A program made the translations under genes and the position numbers. The notes below the pieces were generated by a model, which was not told the DNA's origin, made no database searches, and saw only the letters and a list, made by a program, of their open reading frames with translations. Of a DNA stretch of 64,000 nucleotides, positions 18,089 through 26,803 are shown in pieces. Location of the stretch: contig CALCKW010000049.1 in the NCBI GenBank assembly GCA_937965695.1, positions 24,189 through 88,188 of the forward strand, given 5' to 3'. This DNA comes from an uncultured Granulosicoccaceae bacterium. GTDB lineage: Bacteria > Pseudomonadota > Gammaproteobacteria > CALCKW01. The number at the start of each line of letters is the position of its first letter. Position 1 is the stretch's first letter.

Positions 18089-19155
18089 TGACCGATCAAG
18101 ATTTGAGCAGTCAGCTGCAACAGCAAGTTTTGCACGCCAGCGCCGAAAAACAGAAATTGGAAATTCGTGGCGGGAACAGTAAGTCCTTTTACGGACGGCA
18201 ACAACGCCCTGAAGCACAACTACTCGAGGTCGGAGGTCACACAGGTGTGATCAACTACCAACCAGCGGAGCTGGTGCTCACGGTTCGTACAGGTACTCCG
18301 CTCTCAGAGATTAATGCTTTATTGGAAGCTAACCATCAGGTTCTTCCCTTTGAGCCCCCTGCTTTCGGTTCAGACGCGACACTCGGTGGGACTCTGGCCT
18401 GCGGTCTCTCGGGTCCATCTCGCCCTTATGAAGGCTCGGCTAGAGATCATATTCTTGGCTTGCAATTGCTTAACGGCAAGGGACAGGTATTGCGTTTTGG
18501 TGGTGAAGTGATGAAAAACGTTGCTGGCTACGACACGTCGAGATTGATGGTGGGAGCCTTCGGCACTTTGGGTGTTCTGCTCGAGGCCTCGATGAAAGTT
18601 TTACCTGCAGCAGCAACACAACACACACTCGTACACGAAACAACCGAGAGCGAGGCGCTGACTCAAATCGATAGACTGCGCAGTCGCTACCTGCCAGTAA
18701 CCGCGTGGTGTTATGCCGAAGGCCGTGCATTCACACGCTTGTCAGGCAGTAAGCAAAACGTCGCGGCTGTATGCAAAACACTCGGCGGTGAGACATTAGC
18801 CAGAGCAGATGTTCGCTGGCGTGAATTACGCGAACACCAGTTACCTTTCTTCAATGACCCAAGGCCATTGTGGCGTCTCTCACTGCCGTCGGGTACACCT
18901 CCAATAGACCTATCAGGACGGCAGCTACTCGATTGGGGCGGCTGCCAGCGCTGGCTTCTCAGCGATGCGGATGCTCCACTTATTCAAAGTAAGTGTCGCG
19001 AGGCCGGTGGTCACGCTGAATTGTTTCGCGATGCAGGTAGCATCGATGTTTTTCAAGATCTCGACGCGAGCTTAATCCCGTTACACCAGAGAATCAAAGC
19101 CAGCTTTGACCCTGACGGGCTGTTTAATCCTGGCCGCATATCGGCGGAGTGGTAA
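18088..19155 (+). CDS. glcE: Glycolate oxidase FAD-binding subunit GlcE
   Basis: 355 aa. Its start overlaps the glcD stop as TAATG, indicating translational coupling. The FAD-binding fold has LVLTVRTGTPLSEINALL, GSDATLGGTLACGLSGPSRP and GGEVMKNVAGYDTSRLMVG, standard GlcE signatures. It ends in the shared C-terminal SFDPDGLFNPGRI. GlcE is a shortened relative of GlcD and is required for the activity of the complex. Confidence 0.94.
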   Translation: MTDQDLSSQLQQQVLHASAEKQKLEIRGGNSKSFYGRQQRPEAQLLEVGGHTGVINYQPAELVLTVRTGTPLSEINALLEANHQVLPFEPPAFGSDATLGGTLACGLSGPSRPYEGSARDHILGLQLLNGKGQVLRFGGEVMKNVAGYDTSRLMVGAFGTLGVLLEASMKVLPAAATQHTLVHETTESEALTQIDRLRSRYLPVTAWCYAEGRAFTRLSGSKQNVAAVCKTLGGETLARADVRWRELREHQLPFFNDPRPLWRLSLPSGTPPIDLSGRQLLDWGGCQRWLLSDADAPLIQSKCREAGGHAELFRDAGSIDVFQDLDASLIPLHQRIKASFDPDGLFNPGRISAEW

Positions 19156-19159
19156 GTAC

Positions 19160-20392
19160 ATGCAGATTTCTATAGAACCTGGCCTTCGCGAAACCGAAGC
19201 CGGTAAACACGCTGAGAGCATATTACGCAAATGCGTGCATTGTGGTTTTTGCCTAGCCACATGCCCTACCTACAATCTGCTCGGTGACGAGCTGGACAGT
19301 CCGCGCGGGCGCATTTACCAGATTAAGTCTGTTTTGGAAGGTGAGCCTGCAAGCGACAGCATCCAGCTGCATTTAGATCGTTGCTTAACTTGTCGATCTT
19401 GTGAAACGACTTGCCCCAGTGGCGTGCAGTACCATGACCTGCTCGATTTAGGTCGTGGGCTTGTTGAAAAACAACTACCGCGAAGTGCACCACAAAGAGC
19501 GCTGCGGTGGGCACTGCGGACCTTTGTGTCAAATCCTAAACTCATGACCCCGGCGCTGCGCCTCGGCCAATTGTTCAGACCAGTAATGCCTGCCGCTCTA
19601 AAGAGCCATGTACCCCCTTGGCGTACACCTGGCACTTGGCCTTTGCCCAAGCACACTAGAAAAATGCTCGTTCTCGCCGGCTGCGTACAACCCGGTGCGC
19701 AACCACGAACCAACGCTGCCACCGCTCGTGTGCTCGATAAACTTGGCATAAGCTTAATTACCGCACCTGAAGCGGGATGCTGCGGCGCCGTTCGCCATCA
19801 TCTCAACGATCAAGAAGGTGGACTGACAAACATGCGGCGCAATATCGATGCATGGTGGCCTCATATAGAATCAGGCGTCGAGGCAATCGTAATGACCGCT
19901 AGTGGCTGCGGAGCACAGGTTCAAGACTATGGGAAGCTGCTGGCCGGGGAATCTGACTATGCCGATAAAGCAGCACGTGTGTCTGAGCTGTGCAGAGATA
20001 TCTCTCAAATTATCGCAGCAGAAGATCTCAGCCCACTCAAAGTCGACAGTAAAAAACACGGCCTCGTCGCTTATCATCCGCCTTGCAGCTTGCAACACGG
20101 CCAACAGTTGCCTGACATCGTTGAAAACCAACTAAAAGAACTAGGGTTTGATTTGACCCCTGTGGCCGACAAGCACCTTTGTTGCGGCTCTGCTGGCACC
20201 TATTCTATTTTACAAAAAGATTTATCTCAGCAATTGCTCGAGAACAAAATTGACGCCTTAGAAGCAGGCAGGCCTGACATCATAGTGAGCGCGAATATTG
20301 GATGTTTAATGCACATAGAGACAGCAACCGAAATACCTGTGGTGCATTGGATAGAACTATTGGATGAACAAAGCCTTGATACTGAACAGTAA
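19160..20392 (+). CDS. glcF: Glycolate oxidase iron-sulfur subunit GlcF
   Basis: About 410 aa from the ATG at 19160, 4 bp after glcE with GGAG upstream. The tracked start 54 bp earlier lies inside glcE and is unlikely. Two 4Fe-4S motifs are visible near the N-terminus (CVHCGFCLATCP and CLTCRSCETTCP), followed by two CCG-type cysteine-rich domains (AGCCGAVRHHL and KHLCCGSAG). It transfers electrons from the FAD subunits towards the quinone pool at the inner membrane. Confidence 0.95.
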   Translation: MQISIEPGLRETEAGKHAESILRKCVHCGFCLATCPTYNLLGDELDSPRGRIYQIKSVLEGEPASDSIQLHLDRCLTCRSCETTCPSGVQYHDLLDLGRGLVEKQLPRSAPQRALRWALRTFVSNPKLMTPALRLGQLFRPVMPAALKSHVPPWRTPGTWPLPKHTRKMLVLAGCVQPGAQPRTNAATARVLDKLGISLITAPEAGCCGAVRHHLNDQEGGLTNMRRNIDAWWPHIESGVEAIVMTASGCGAQVQDYGKLLAGESDYADKAARVSELCRDISQIIAAEDLSPLKVDSKKHGLVAYHPPCSLQHGQQLPDIVENQLKELGFDLTPVADKHLCCGSAGTYSILQKDLSQQLLENKIDALEAGRPDIIVSANIGCLMHIETATEIPVVHWIELLDEQSLDTEQ

Positions 20393-20421
20393 AACATTTG
20401 AGCGTCAAATAGGCACCGGCT

Positions 20422-20455
20422 AAAAAAACCATGCTTGTCTCCTGCAGGCATGGTT
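20422..20455 (-). terminator. Strong hairpin with T tract on the minus strand
   Basis: AACCATGC and GCATGGTT form an 8-bp perfect stem. Read on the minus strand it is followed directly by a run of seven T (plus-strand AAAAAAA), a textbook intrinsic terminator facing left. No minus-strand gene lies upstream. On the plus strand it could still help end the glc transcript, although the T tract there is only two bases. Confidence 0.55.
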
Positions 20456-20612
20456 CAGCGCCCCAATCCGAGTACTGAATGCGCCCTAAAGACAAAAGAA
20501 CAACCAAGAAGTTCAACGATAAATTGCTGCAAACAAGCAACTAAAATTGGAATTTTTCCTGAATTTTAAAGACTAAGAACGCTACACTACTGTTTTTATT
20601 TGGAGTGCAGTG

Positions 20613-21098
20613 ATGCAGCGCCCTGTCATTGTTTTCATCGCTATTGTTGCCGCCGTCGCAGGTTTTTTGATATCACAGAAAAATGCCCCGTTGCCCGCGC
20701 AAACAGCAAAAGTATACGCCAGTGATTTGGCTGGAGAAGCTGTCGATGTAACCGCCGGCAGCGGCAAACTCAAGCTGGTAAATTTTTGGGCCAGCTGGTG
20801 TGCACCCTGCGTAGAGGAGCTACCGTTACTAGAGTCTTATGCTAAAGACAATACCGACACCCTAGAAGTGCTAGCTGTCGCAATCGACACCTTAGCGCAT
20901 GTCAATGAGTTTCTAGAGAAACACCCTTTAGAATTACCAGTAGCAGTCGGCACCAGCTACGCCACAGAGCTGATGGTAGATTGGGGCAATGACATCACCG
21001 CCCTGCCTTTTACCGCATTGTTAGATGCCGATGGCAACTTAGTTAGAGTGCACAGCGGTGCTTTTGACGCAAAGGCCTTAGACGCGTTTGTCCATTGA
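20613..21098 (+). CDS. TlpA/ResA-like thioredoxin-fold thiol reductase
   Basis: 161 aa. An N-terminal hydrophobic segment (residues ~5-20) acts as signal or anchor, and the thioredoxin domain has the redox motif WASWCAPC followed by VEELPLLESYAK. A later TALPFTALLD contains the cis-Pro. The ATG at 20613 has GGAG 7 bases upstream, while the tracked GTG one codon earlier is less well placed. Such proteins reduce disulfides in periplasmic or cytochrome c maturation substrates. No cytochrome biogenesis genes are adjacent, so the client is unknown. Confidence 0.9.
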   Translation: MQRPVIVFIAIVAAVAGFLISQKNAPLPAQTAKVYASDLAGEAVDVTAGSGKLKLVNFWASWCAPCVEELPLLESYAKDNTDTLEVLAVAIDTLAHVNEFLEKHPLELPVAVGTSYATELMVDWGNDITALPFTALLDADGNLVRVHSGAFDAKALDAFVH

Positions 21099-21110
21099 GA
21101 AATCGTCCAT

Positions 21111-21139
21111 AAAAAAAAGGCAGTCCAATGCGGACTGCC
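21111..21139 (-). terminator. Rho-independent terminator of the DUF2059-like gene
   Basis: GGCAGTCC and GGACTGCC form an 8-bp perfect stem with a 5-nt loop. On the minus strand the stem is followed by eight T. It lies about 75 bp downstream of the leftward gene ending at 21215. Confidence 0.85.
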
Positions 21140-21214
21140 CATTCTGATTGCGATCAAATTTTCTCGATTGACCAACAACGACTAGGTCGTTTTTTCTCTG
21201 GTTTTTCGATGACA

Positions 21215-22024
21215 CTAGCCTTCGTCGTTTAATGAATCCCCTACAGAAACATTGGCCGTTCTCTCATCGATAGAGTCCGCATAGTCTAGTCCTTGGAAAT
21301 AAAACGCGACCGCCGCGACATCGATAAAGGCATCGTGAACAGCATTTGAAAACCTGAGGTAGGATTCACGTCCAACGAAGGTCGCTACCTGCTGGAGTTC
21401 GTCCTCATTGAACGCTTTGTAAGCGATAGTCAGTTGATCGACGTGGTGCTCTCGAAAAGCGGCTGCAAATTGCTCTTTGTGCTTGGTCTGCATCAGTTCG
21501 ACGTCTTCTATCGACCGATGCAGATCTTTGTTCTCAACGGTATTCACCGCTACGACCATGCTTTTAGCCATCTCCAAACCAATACGCAAACTGATATCAA
21601 CGAGCTCAGCACGATCTACGATGTCGTAGATCAGCGCTTTTCGCTGTGCTTCAATTGCGACCGATTTAGCCGCATCAGCTAGAAGATAAGATTTGGGATT
21701 GGCATGTGCAAAGGCCATTTTTTTACCCAGCGGAGTCTCAAACCACTCCCCTACAAAAAGCTTGTCTTCAAAGGTGAGTGCCTCTAGGGCCTCTAAGGCC
21801 GCACTGTTAAACTGATCGACATATGGTTCTGATACTTCTTCTGACTCTAACTCAGCGTCCAGCACAGCCTCTGGCATCTGTTCAAAGACAAAGGCGTAGT
21901 GACCTCGGTTACCCGACAGATCAAAGAGTTTTGCCGCGTCGTAAGCAGGTGCTGAAAAACAAACACTAGAGAACAAAAATGCAGGCACCAGAAATGCACG
22001 GCGCAGTGTGAAACGTATGGCCAT
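21215..22024 (-). CDS. Secreted protein, DUF2059-like
   Basis: About 269 aa from the ATG at 22024; the tracked start is 24 codons earlier and lacks a sensible signal. The N-terminus MAIRFTLRRAFLVPAFLF then SSVCFSAPA is a clean Sec signal peptide. FVGEWFETPLGKKMAFA and a later YKAFNEDELQQVATFVGRES resemble the DUF2059 pattern (an E-L-x-x-x-x-x-F helix and a SP-x-G-K-K turn), apparently in two copies. The mature protein is helical, acidic and periplasmic. Function is unknown and the family call is tentative. Confidence 0.75.
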   Translation of the reverse strand: MAIRFTLRRAFLVPAFLFSSVCFSAPAYDAAKLFDLSGNRGHYAFVFEQMPEAVLDAELESEEVSEPYVDQFNSAALEALEALTFEDKLFVGEWFETPLGKKMAFAHANPKSYLLADAAKSVAIEAQRKALIYDIVDRAELVDISLRIGLEMAKSMVVAVNTVENKDLHRSIEDVELMQTKHKEQFAAAFREHHVDQLTIAYKAFNEDELQQVATFVGRESYLRFSNAVHDAFIDVAAVAFYFQGLDYADSIDERTANVSVGDSLNDEG

Positions 22025-22248
22025 CCTAGTTTTTCCTTTACGGCTTAAGCTAGGGTTTGCGGCGTTTGATAGTGATACTTTATTACTACAATACAAGGGT
22101 TTTCCGCTTCAGGAATTGCGAGAGCCCGCTTGGGTAGCTGGAGTACCGCAACACTTATATGCACCGCAGAGCGCACTACTTGGAAACCCATCAAAATGTA
22201 ATTTAACAGTTCAGCCATTACTAAATATTGAGACTTTTTAGCGCTGCT

Positions 22249-23358
22249 CTAAAACCGAATTAGACGTCTAAAAATCCATTCCATAGGCCCTTGTTCGACA
22301 TGTTTCATCCAAAAAACACTAAAGATAAGGGAGAACGCACAGTAGGCAAGTGAGCAAAAAAGTGAAAATTCAATACTCTGATCATGCAAAGTACCAGTGG
22401 CTTCCATCAAGCCCATGCCAAATATCACGTGCAGAATATAGAGACTGAGTGCCATTTGCCCCGTATCGGACAAATAACGTATCAGCTTGGTATCAGTTAA
22501 ACGCTCGCTGACATAGAGGCAAAAAATAATAATCATCGCTGCCAAACTGCCTGCGGCGAGAAGGTATTGCGGCATGGGAGGTATGATTTCGGTAGAAAAC
22601 AGAAAATCTATTTCGCCAGCGTGCAAGCCCCAAGCACCCGCGTTAAAAAACACTGGTCTAAACCAGTTAAAAACAGATTCGGTGCAAATCCATAGAAGTA
22701 AAGCCGTGATAAATAGCTTTTGCCGTTGCGCGCCCACACCGAGATTTTGTCGCCCTAACCACAGACCAAAAATCAAGAACGCGCTCCACGGTATAACGGG
22801 ATGAAAGCCATTAAACAGAATATGCCTGAACATACCACTGGGGGTCCAGAAACCGTGATAATGCAAGGTGTCCCAGTCCCATCCTTCCGCATAGTCAAAG
22901 ACCAATAACAACACAGGAAACGCATAGGCTACAAAAACGCAGAGCCACAACAGCGACCGACTACCCCAAGTAAAAACCATCGCGGCCAAGAGAAAGTAGA
23001 AACCATAAAAATGCAGAATATCCGCTGGCCAAACTAGCGAAAAAGCCAGACCGACTATCACCAAAAGCAAACCGCGTTTTATCAAATTTTTCCTGGCGTT
23101 TGAAATATCAGAAGCATGTCGCGACTCCAGCGCCGACCTGCTGATAATGCTCACTCCGATTCCCGCTAGAATCACAAAGAGTGCTGATGCTCTCCCTTCA
23201 AATATACTGGCAAACCACTTGAGGGAATCACTACCTGAAACTGCGCCTTGTGCAATTTTAAAGTTGACGATCACCATGCCAAACAGCGCAAGTGCTCTCG
23301 CCACATCAAGTCCGATTATTCTTTTACCGCTAACAGTGGGCTTCAATGATTTCAACAT
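22249..23358 (-). CDS. DUF418 / heparan-acetyltransferase-like membrane protein
   Basis: 369 aa with about ten hydrophobic segments. The N-terminal IGLDVARALALFGMVIVNF is the signature of the DUF418/DUF1624 (YeiB-like) family, a membrane fold shared with acyltransferases. Arg and His residues on loops (FVILAGIGVSIISR, HFYGFYFLLAAM) fit the family. The substrate is unknown. It is divergent from the response-regulator gene, with 116 bp between starts, so that regulator could control it. Confidence 0.85.
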   Translation of the reverse strand: MLKSLKPTVSGKRIIGLDVARALALFGMVIVNFKIAQGAVSGSDSLKWFASIFEGRASALFVILAGIGVSIISRSALESRHASDISNARKNLIKRGLLLVIVGLAFSLVWPADILHFYGFYFLLAAMVFTWGSRSLLWLCVFVAYAFPVLLLVFDYAEGWDWDTLHYHGFWTPSGMFRHILFNGFHPVIPWSAFLIFGLWLGRQNLGVGAQRQKLFITALLLWICTESVFNWFRPVFFNAGAWGLHAGEIDFLFSTEIIPPMPQYLLAAGSLAAMIIIFCLYVSERLTDTKLIRYLSDTGQMALSLYILHVIFGMGLMEATGTLHDQSIEFSLFCSLAYCAFSLIFSVFWMKHVEQGPMEWIFRRLIRF

Positions 23359-23474
23359 ATTGGGATTAGGGAATCTATCATCAGTTTATCTCTTCATTCA
23401 GAGTTGCGCCATCGGCTGACCCTCCGTATGGTCAGTAGATCTATTTTCTCCCAATCGCGACCGAGCCAGTACAG

Positions 23475-24194
23475 ATGGAAACGACTTCAAACACTAAAAA
23501 CAAAGACCGAAAGCTCATGGTTCTGCTGGTCGAAGACCACCAGATGCTAGCTCAAACATTGATTGACTACTTGGCTTTGGAAAACTTTGAAGTTGACTAT
23601 GCCGCTGATGGTTTACAGGGACTAGGCCTTGCTCGCGACAATCACTTTGATGCAATAATTTTGGATCTCATGCTGCCATCCCTAGATGGCCTCTCAATTT
23701 GCAAAGCACTGCGAGAGGATTTACAAATCGACACACCAGTGATTATGTTGACAGCGCGAGACCAACTGGACGACAAACTGGATGGCTTCGCCCACGGGGC
23801 AGATGACTACCTCATCAAGCCGTTTGAACAAAAAGAGTTAGTCGCTAGATTGCGAACCATGATCAAGCGCCATCGTGCAGAGGTTGTTTCAAAAAAATTG
23901 ATCGTTGGAGACTTAAGCTTGGACATCAGTAGCCGTCAAGCTTGGCGCGAGGGACAGCAAATTGATCTCTCCCCAACGGCGTTTAGTATTCTGAGTTTGC
24001 TCATGCGTGACGCACCCAAGGTTGTGACTCGTGAGGCCTTACATCAAGAATTGTGGGGCTCGGAGCCACCGGACACCGACGCCTTGCGAAGCCATGTTTA
24101 CAATCTGCGTAAACAAGTGGATCAACCCTTTGAAACGCCCATGATAGAAACCGTAAAGGGTGTTGGGCTGCGCTTGCTCAATCCAGCATCTTAA
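23475..24194 (+). CDS. OmpR-family response regulator
   Basis: 239 aa. The receiver domain (residues ~13-130) shows VLLVEDHQMLAQ, the phospho-acceptor region ILDLMLPSLDG, and conserved MLTAR and DDYLIKPFEQKEL. The C-terminal winged helix (residues ~145-237) ends ETVKGVGLRLL. It is a DNA-binding regulator whose likely partner kinase is encoded on the opposite strand and overlaps its last 17 bp. The partnership rests on adjacency; the target genes are not known. Confidence 0.93.
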   Translation: METTSNTKNKDRKLMVLLVEDHQMLAQTLIDYLALENFEVDYAADGLQGLGLARDNHFDAIILDLMLPSLDGLSICKALREDLQIDTPVIMLTARDQLDDKLDGFAHGADDYLIKPFEQKELVARLRTMIKRHRAEVVSKKLIVGDLSLDISSRQAWREGQQIDLSPTAFSILSLLMRDAPKVVTREALHQELWGSEPPDTDALRSHVYNLRKQVDQPFETPMIETVKGVGLRLLNPAS

Positions 24195-25497
24195 TATCTA
24201 CCTTTGTGCCCTGCCCTTGGCTACTCTCGATGGCCAAAGTCCAGCCGTAGCTATCGCATAGTCGACGCACGATATCCAAACCTAAACCATAGCCAGTGTT
24301 ATTGTCGGAGTTGCGTTGAAAGGGTTGCTGGAGCCGCTGCACCTCACTCGCTTGCATACCCGCCCCGGTGTCGCTAACACGAACACCGTGCTCATGTATT
24401 TTCACCACCACATCACCAGAAACCGTGTAATGGCAGGCGTTACGCAGAAGATTCGCCACGACCATTCCCACTACTTGCGCAGGCGCCTGCACTTGTAATT
24501 TGCTCTGCTGTTCTAAGCTTATATGCACGTGCTGGTCAGCATTGTGGCTTATCTCAATTTGAGAAATAAGCAATGGAGCCAGCGTGTTCACATCGGTCAA
24601 CTCGTTTGATTTACTGTCCTCGTGTTGCGCTTGCGCCAAAACTAAAAGCACCTCTATCAAAGATAACATGTCTCGCGAGGTAGTCTGCATACGATCAACG
24701 ACGCGAGCTTGAGCTTCATCGAGATTTCCTTGTTTCTCGAGCAGCTCTAAGGATCCACGGATCACGGATAGCGGTGTGCGCAACTCATGACTAACGTCTC
24801 GGCTAAAAGCCCGCTCTCGCACCAATTGATTTTTTAAACGCTCAGTAAAGTCTCGCAGGGAATCCGCGAGCACTCGCACTTCATCATCGACCTGCGGGCC
24901 ACTCCAATTTTCGTAGCTCAAGGTTTCAAGGCGATTCGAATCAAAACTAAAGCTGCGCATCTTTTGAGCTAGCGACATCAACGGCGACAATGTCTTATTG
25001 GACTGGTGATAAACAAACCAAGCGGAGAGATATATTGCCACTAACGTGAGGCTCAAAGGCACGATGCCAAACCAAAACGCCAGTTTCCTGACACTCTGTT
25101 CGTCAAACACCAACAACAGACGACGGCCTGCTCGCTCTTCAACGAAGACAATGGAATTGTGTCCATCGAAACTGGCTCGAGATTGCCCATCCGGCGAATC
25201 GGCTAATACAGCGGGAATGCGATTAACGCCAGTGGCAATGGAACTATAACCGCGTAAATTGCCTGTGTTGGGCAAGGGGTGATCGGGATTTTTTTCCAAT
25301 TGTTCCCAATAGTGCGAAGCTTCTTTACTCAGCGCTGTACCAATCATCACTTTTTCCACGACAATGGCAGCCGCATAGACCCCCAAAGCGGTGGTTATGC
25401 TGATAAATAGCAGCTGAAGCCTTAAGACTCGGCCCAATTTGGACTGAATACCCGTTCGAGATGCTGATTGTGGCTGTTCTGTCCGGCGAAAAAACAT
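24178..25497 (-). CDS. Membrane sensor histidine kinase
   Basis: 439 aa. Membrane helices at ~28-50 and ~155-178 flank a ~100-aa periplasmic domain, followed by a HAMP-like linker. The H box is VSHELRTPLSVIRGSLELLE, the N box NLLRNACHYTV, then VSDTGAGM and NTGYGLGLDIV for ATP binding. It converges tail-to-tail with the response-regulator gene, the two reading frames overlapping by 17 bp. Its start is 162 bp from the start of the divergent lipid operon. The signal sensed is unknown. Confidence 0.93.
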   Translation of the reverse strand: MFFRRTEQPQSASRTGIQSKLGRVLRLQLLFISITTALGVYAAAIVVEKVMIGTALSKEASHYWEQLEKNPDHPLPNTGNLRGYSSIATGVNRIPAVLADSPDGQSRASFDGHNSIVFVEERAGRRLLLVFDEQSVRKLAFWFGIVPLSLTLVAIYLSAWFVYHQSNKTLSPLMSLAQKMRSFSFDSNRLETLSYENWSGPQVDDEVRVLADSLRDFTERLKNQLVRERAFSRDVSHELRTPLSVIRGSLELLEKQGNLDEAQARVVDRMQTTSRDMLSLIEVLLVLAQAQHEDSKSNELTDVNTLAPLLISQIEISHNADQHVHISLEQQSKLQVQAPAQVVGMVVANLLRNACHYTVSGDVVVKIHEHGVRVSDTGAGMQASEVQRLQQPFQRNSDNNTGYGLGLDIVRRLCDSYGWTLAIESSQGQGTKVDIKMLD

Positions 25498-25512
25498 TCG
25501 GATTAGTCCAAT

Positions 25513-25540
25513 TTGATTTGTACAAAAAATACAGTAAATT
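25513..25540 (+). promoter_or_regulatory. Possible promoter of the lipid operon
   Basis: TTGATT and TAAATT are 16 bp apart in the AT-rich spacer between the histidine-kinase and NTF2-like starts. The match is moderate and would give a ~110-nt leader. No convincing ECF-type sigma element was seen. Confidence 0.25.
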
Positions 25541-25658
25541 CAGCCACATTGCCTCAAAGAAAAAGAAAACATACTCTTCACGTTAGATTCACATGATCTC
25601 CAGTAAAGTTAAGAATGCTGTGTCTATACCATCAGAACAATTGAGAGAAAGGTGCCAC

Positions 25659-26084
25659 ATGAGCGAGATCTTGCTCAACAAATTTGTCGACGTTTACCAA
25701 CAGTTGAATAAAAGCAACTTAGAGTCGTTACGCAATGTCTACAGCCAGGATGTAGAGTTTGAAGACAGTCTGCACCAGTTGAAAGGAATAGATCCGCTGA
25801 TTGCTTACTTTCAAGATCAGTACACCAATCTTGACCACTGTCAGTTCATCGTAAAAGAGGCCCACCAACAGCACCAAAATGCTTGGATCGTTTGGGACAT
25901 GCGTTTTTCGCACAGCAAACTCCGAGGCGGTCAAGAAATTGTTGTGCAAGGAGCCAGCCACTTGCGACTCTCGGACACCGTTAGCTATCATCGAGATTAT
26001 GTCGATATGGGACAGGTGTTGTACGAGCACCTCCCCATATTAGGTGCTGCCATTCGCTGGATTAAAAAAAGGGCTGTCAGTTGA
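25659..26084 (+). CDS. NTF2/SnoaL-like protein, first gene of the lipid operon
   Basis: 141 aa from the ATG at 25659, which has AAAGG 7 bases upstream. The track adds 22 unlikely residues. The cone-shaped NTF2-like fold is suggested by FVDVYQQLNKSNLESLRNVYSQDVEFED, then WIVWDMRFSH and VVQGASHLRL. Such proteins bind or isomerise small hydrophobic molecules. Its stop overlaps the next start as TTGA, so it is coupled to the SDR gene. Members of this family accompany the DUF1365/CFA-synthase block in other proteobacteria. The exact role is unknown. Confidence 0.82.
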   Translation: MSEILLNKFVDVYQQLNKSNLESLRNVYSQDVEFEDSLHQLKGIDPLIAYFQDQYTNLDHCQFIVKEAHQQHQNAWIVWDMRFSHSKLRGGQEIVVQGASHLRLSDTVSYHRDYVDMGQVLYEHLPILGAAIRWIKKRAVS

Positions 26085-26803
26085 ACGGAAAACGTGTGTT
26101 GATCACCGGTGCGAGTTCTGGAATCGGCCTGCAATTGGCAAGAGACTATCAAGCAGATGGTTGGCAAACCATTGCCTGTGGACGTAATGCCGATCGCCTT
26201 CGCGAAACTCAAGCTACTGAGACTTTAATATTTGATATCGAAGACTTGCAACAGACGATAGCTGCTGCGGCAAAGATTGAAGCACCTGTAGATTTGATCA
26301 TTCTCAATGCCGGCAACTGTGAGTACATCGACGACCCAATCAATTTCGACTCAGCGCTGCTGACTCGAGTGATGAAGGCAAACGTTATCGGTATGGCGCA
26401 TTGCCTCGAAGCTTTTCTAAAACATCTCAACCACGGAGGCCAGCTTGCGTTGATGGGTTCATCAGCCACATTACTGCCCTTCTCCAGAGCGGAGGCTTAT
26501 GGCGCCAGTAAGGCAGCAGTCGCGTATTTAGCCGCCTCACTAAGGGTAGATCTTAAAAAGGAGAACATCTCGGTCAGTCTAATCCAACCGGGATTTGTAG
26601 ACACGCCTCTCACCGCAAAAAACACTTTTAGCATGCCAGGCATGATCAGCGCAGAAAAGGCGTCGCAGGATATCCGTGCAGGGCTAGAAAAACGTAAATC
26701 CACGGTCACCACACCGCGGCTCTTTAATGCTGTACTTGGATTGCTCGGTCTGTTACCTGAGCCCATTCCGACGGCTATCGCCACCAGATTGCGTCAGCCA
26801 TGA
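26081..26803 (+). CDS. Short-chain dehydrogenase/reductase in the lipid operon
   Basis: 240 aa from a TTG that overlaps the preceding stop. The Rossmann motif ITGASSGIGLQLA, the N-A-G segment LILNAGN and the catalytic YGASKAAV with an upstream Ser (LMGSSATLL) are intact. It is an NAD(P)-dependent oxidoreductase acting on an unknown alcohol or keto group. It overlaps the FAD oxidoreductase by ATGA. A fatty-acid or lipid-linked substrate is inferred from the neighbours. Confidence 0.9.
   Translation: MNGKRVLITGASSGIGLQLARDYQADGWQTIACGRNADRLRETQATETLIFDIEDLQQTIAAAAKIEAPVDLIILNAGNCEYIDDPINFDSALLTRVMKANVIGMAHCLEAFLKHLNHGGQLALMGSSATLLPFSRAEAYGASKAAVAYLAASLRVDLKKENISVSLIQPGFVDTPLTAKNTFSMPGMISAEKASQDIRAGLEKRKSTVTTPRLFNAVLGLLGLLPEPIPTAIATRLRQP

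Noticed and set aside
25590-25620. TGATCT...TAAGA pattern resembling an ECF sigma/ChrR promoter before the lipid operon
   Set aside because: The two motifs are about 10 bp apart, too close for the expected spacing of that promoter class.
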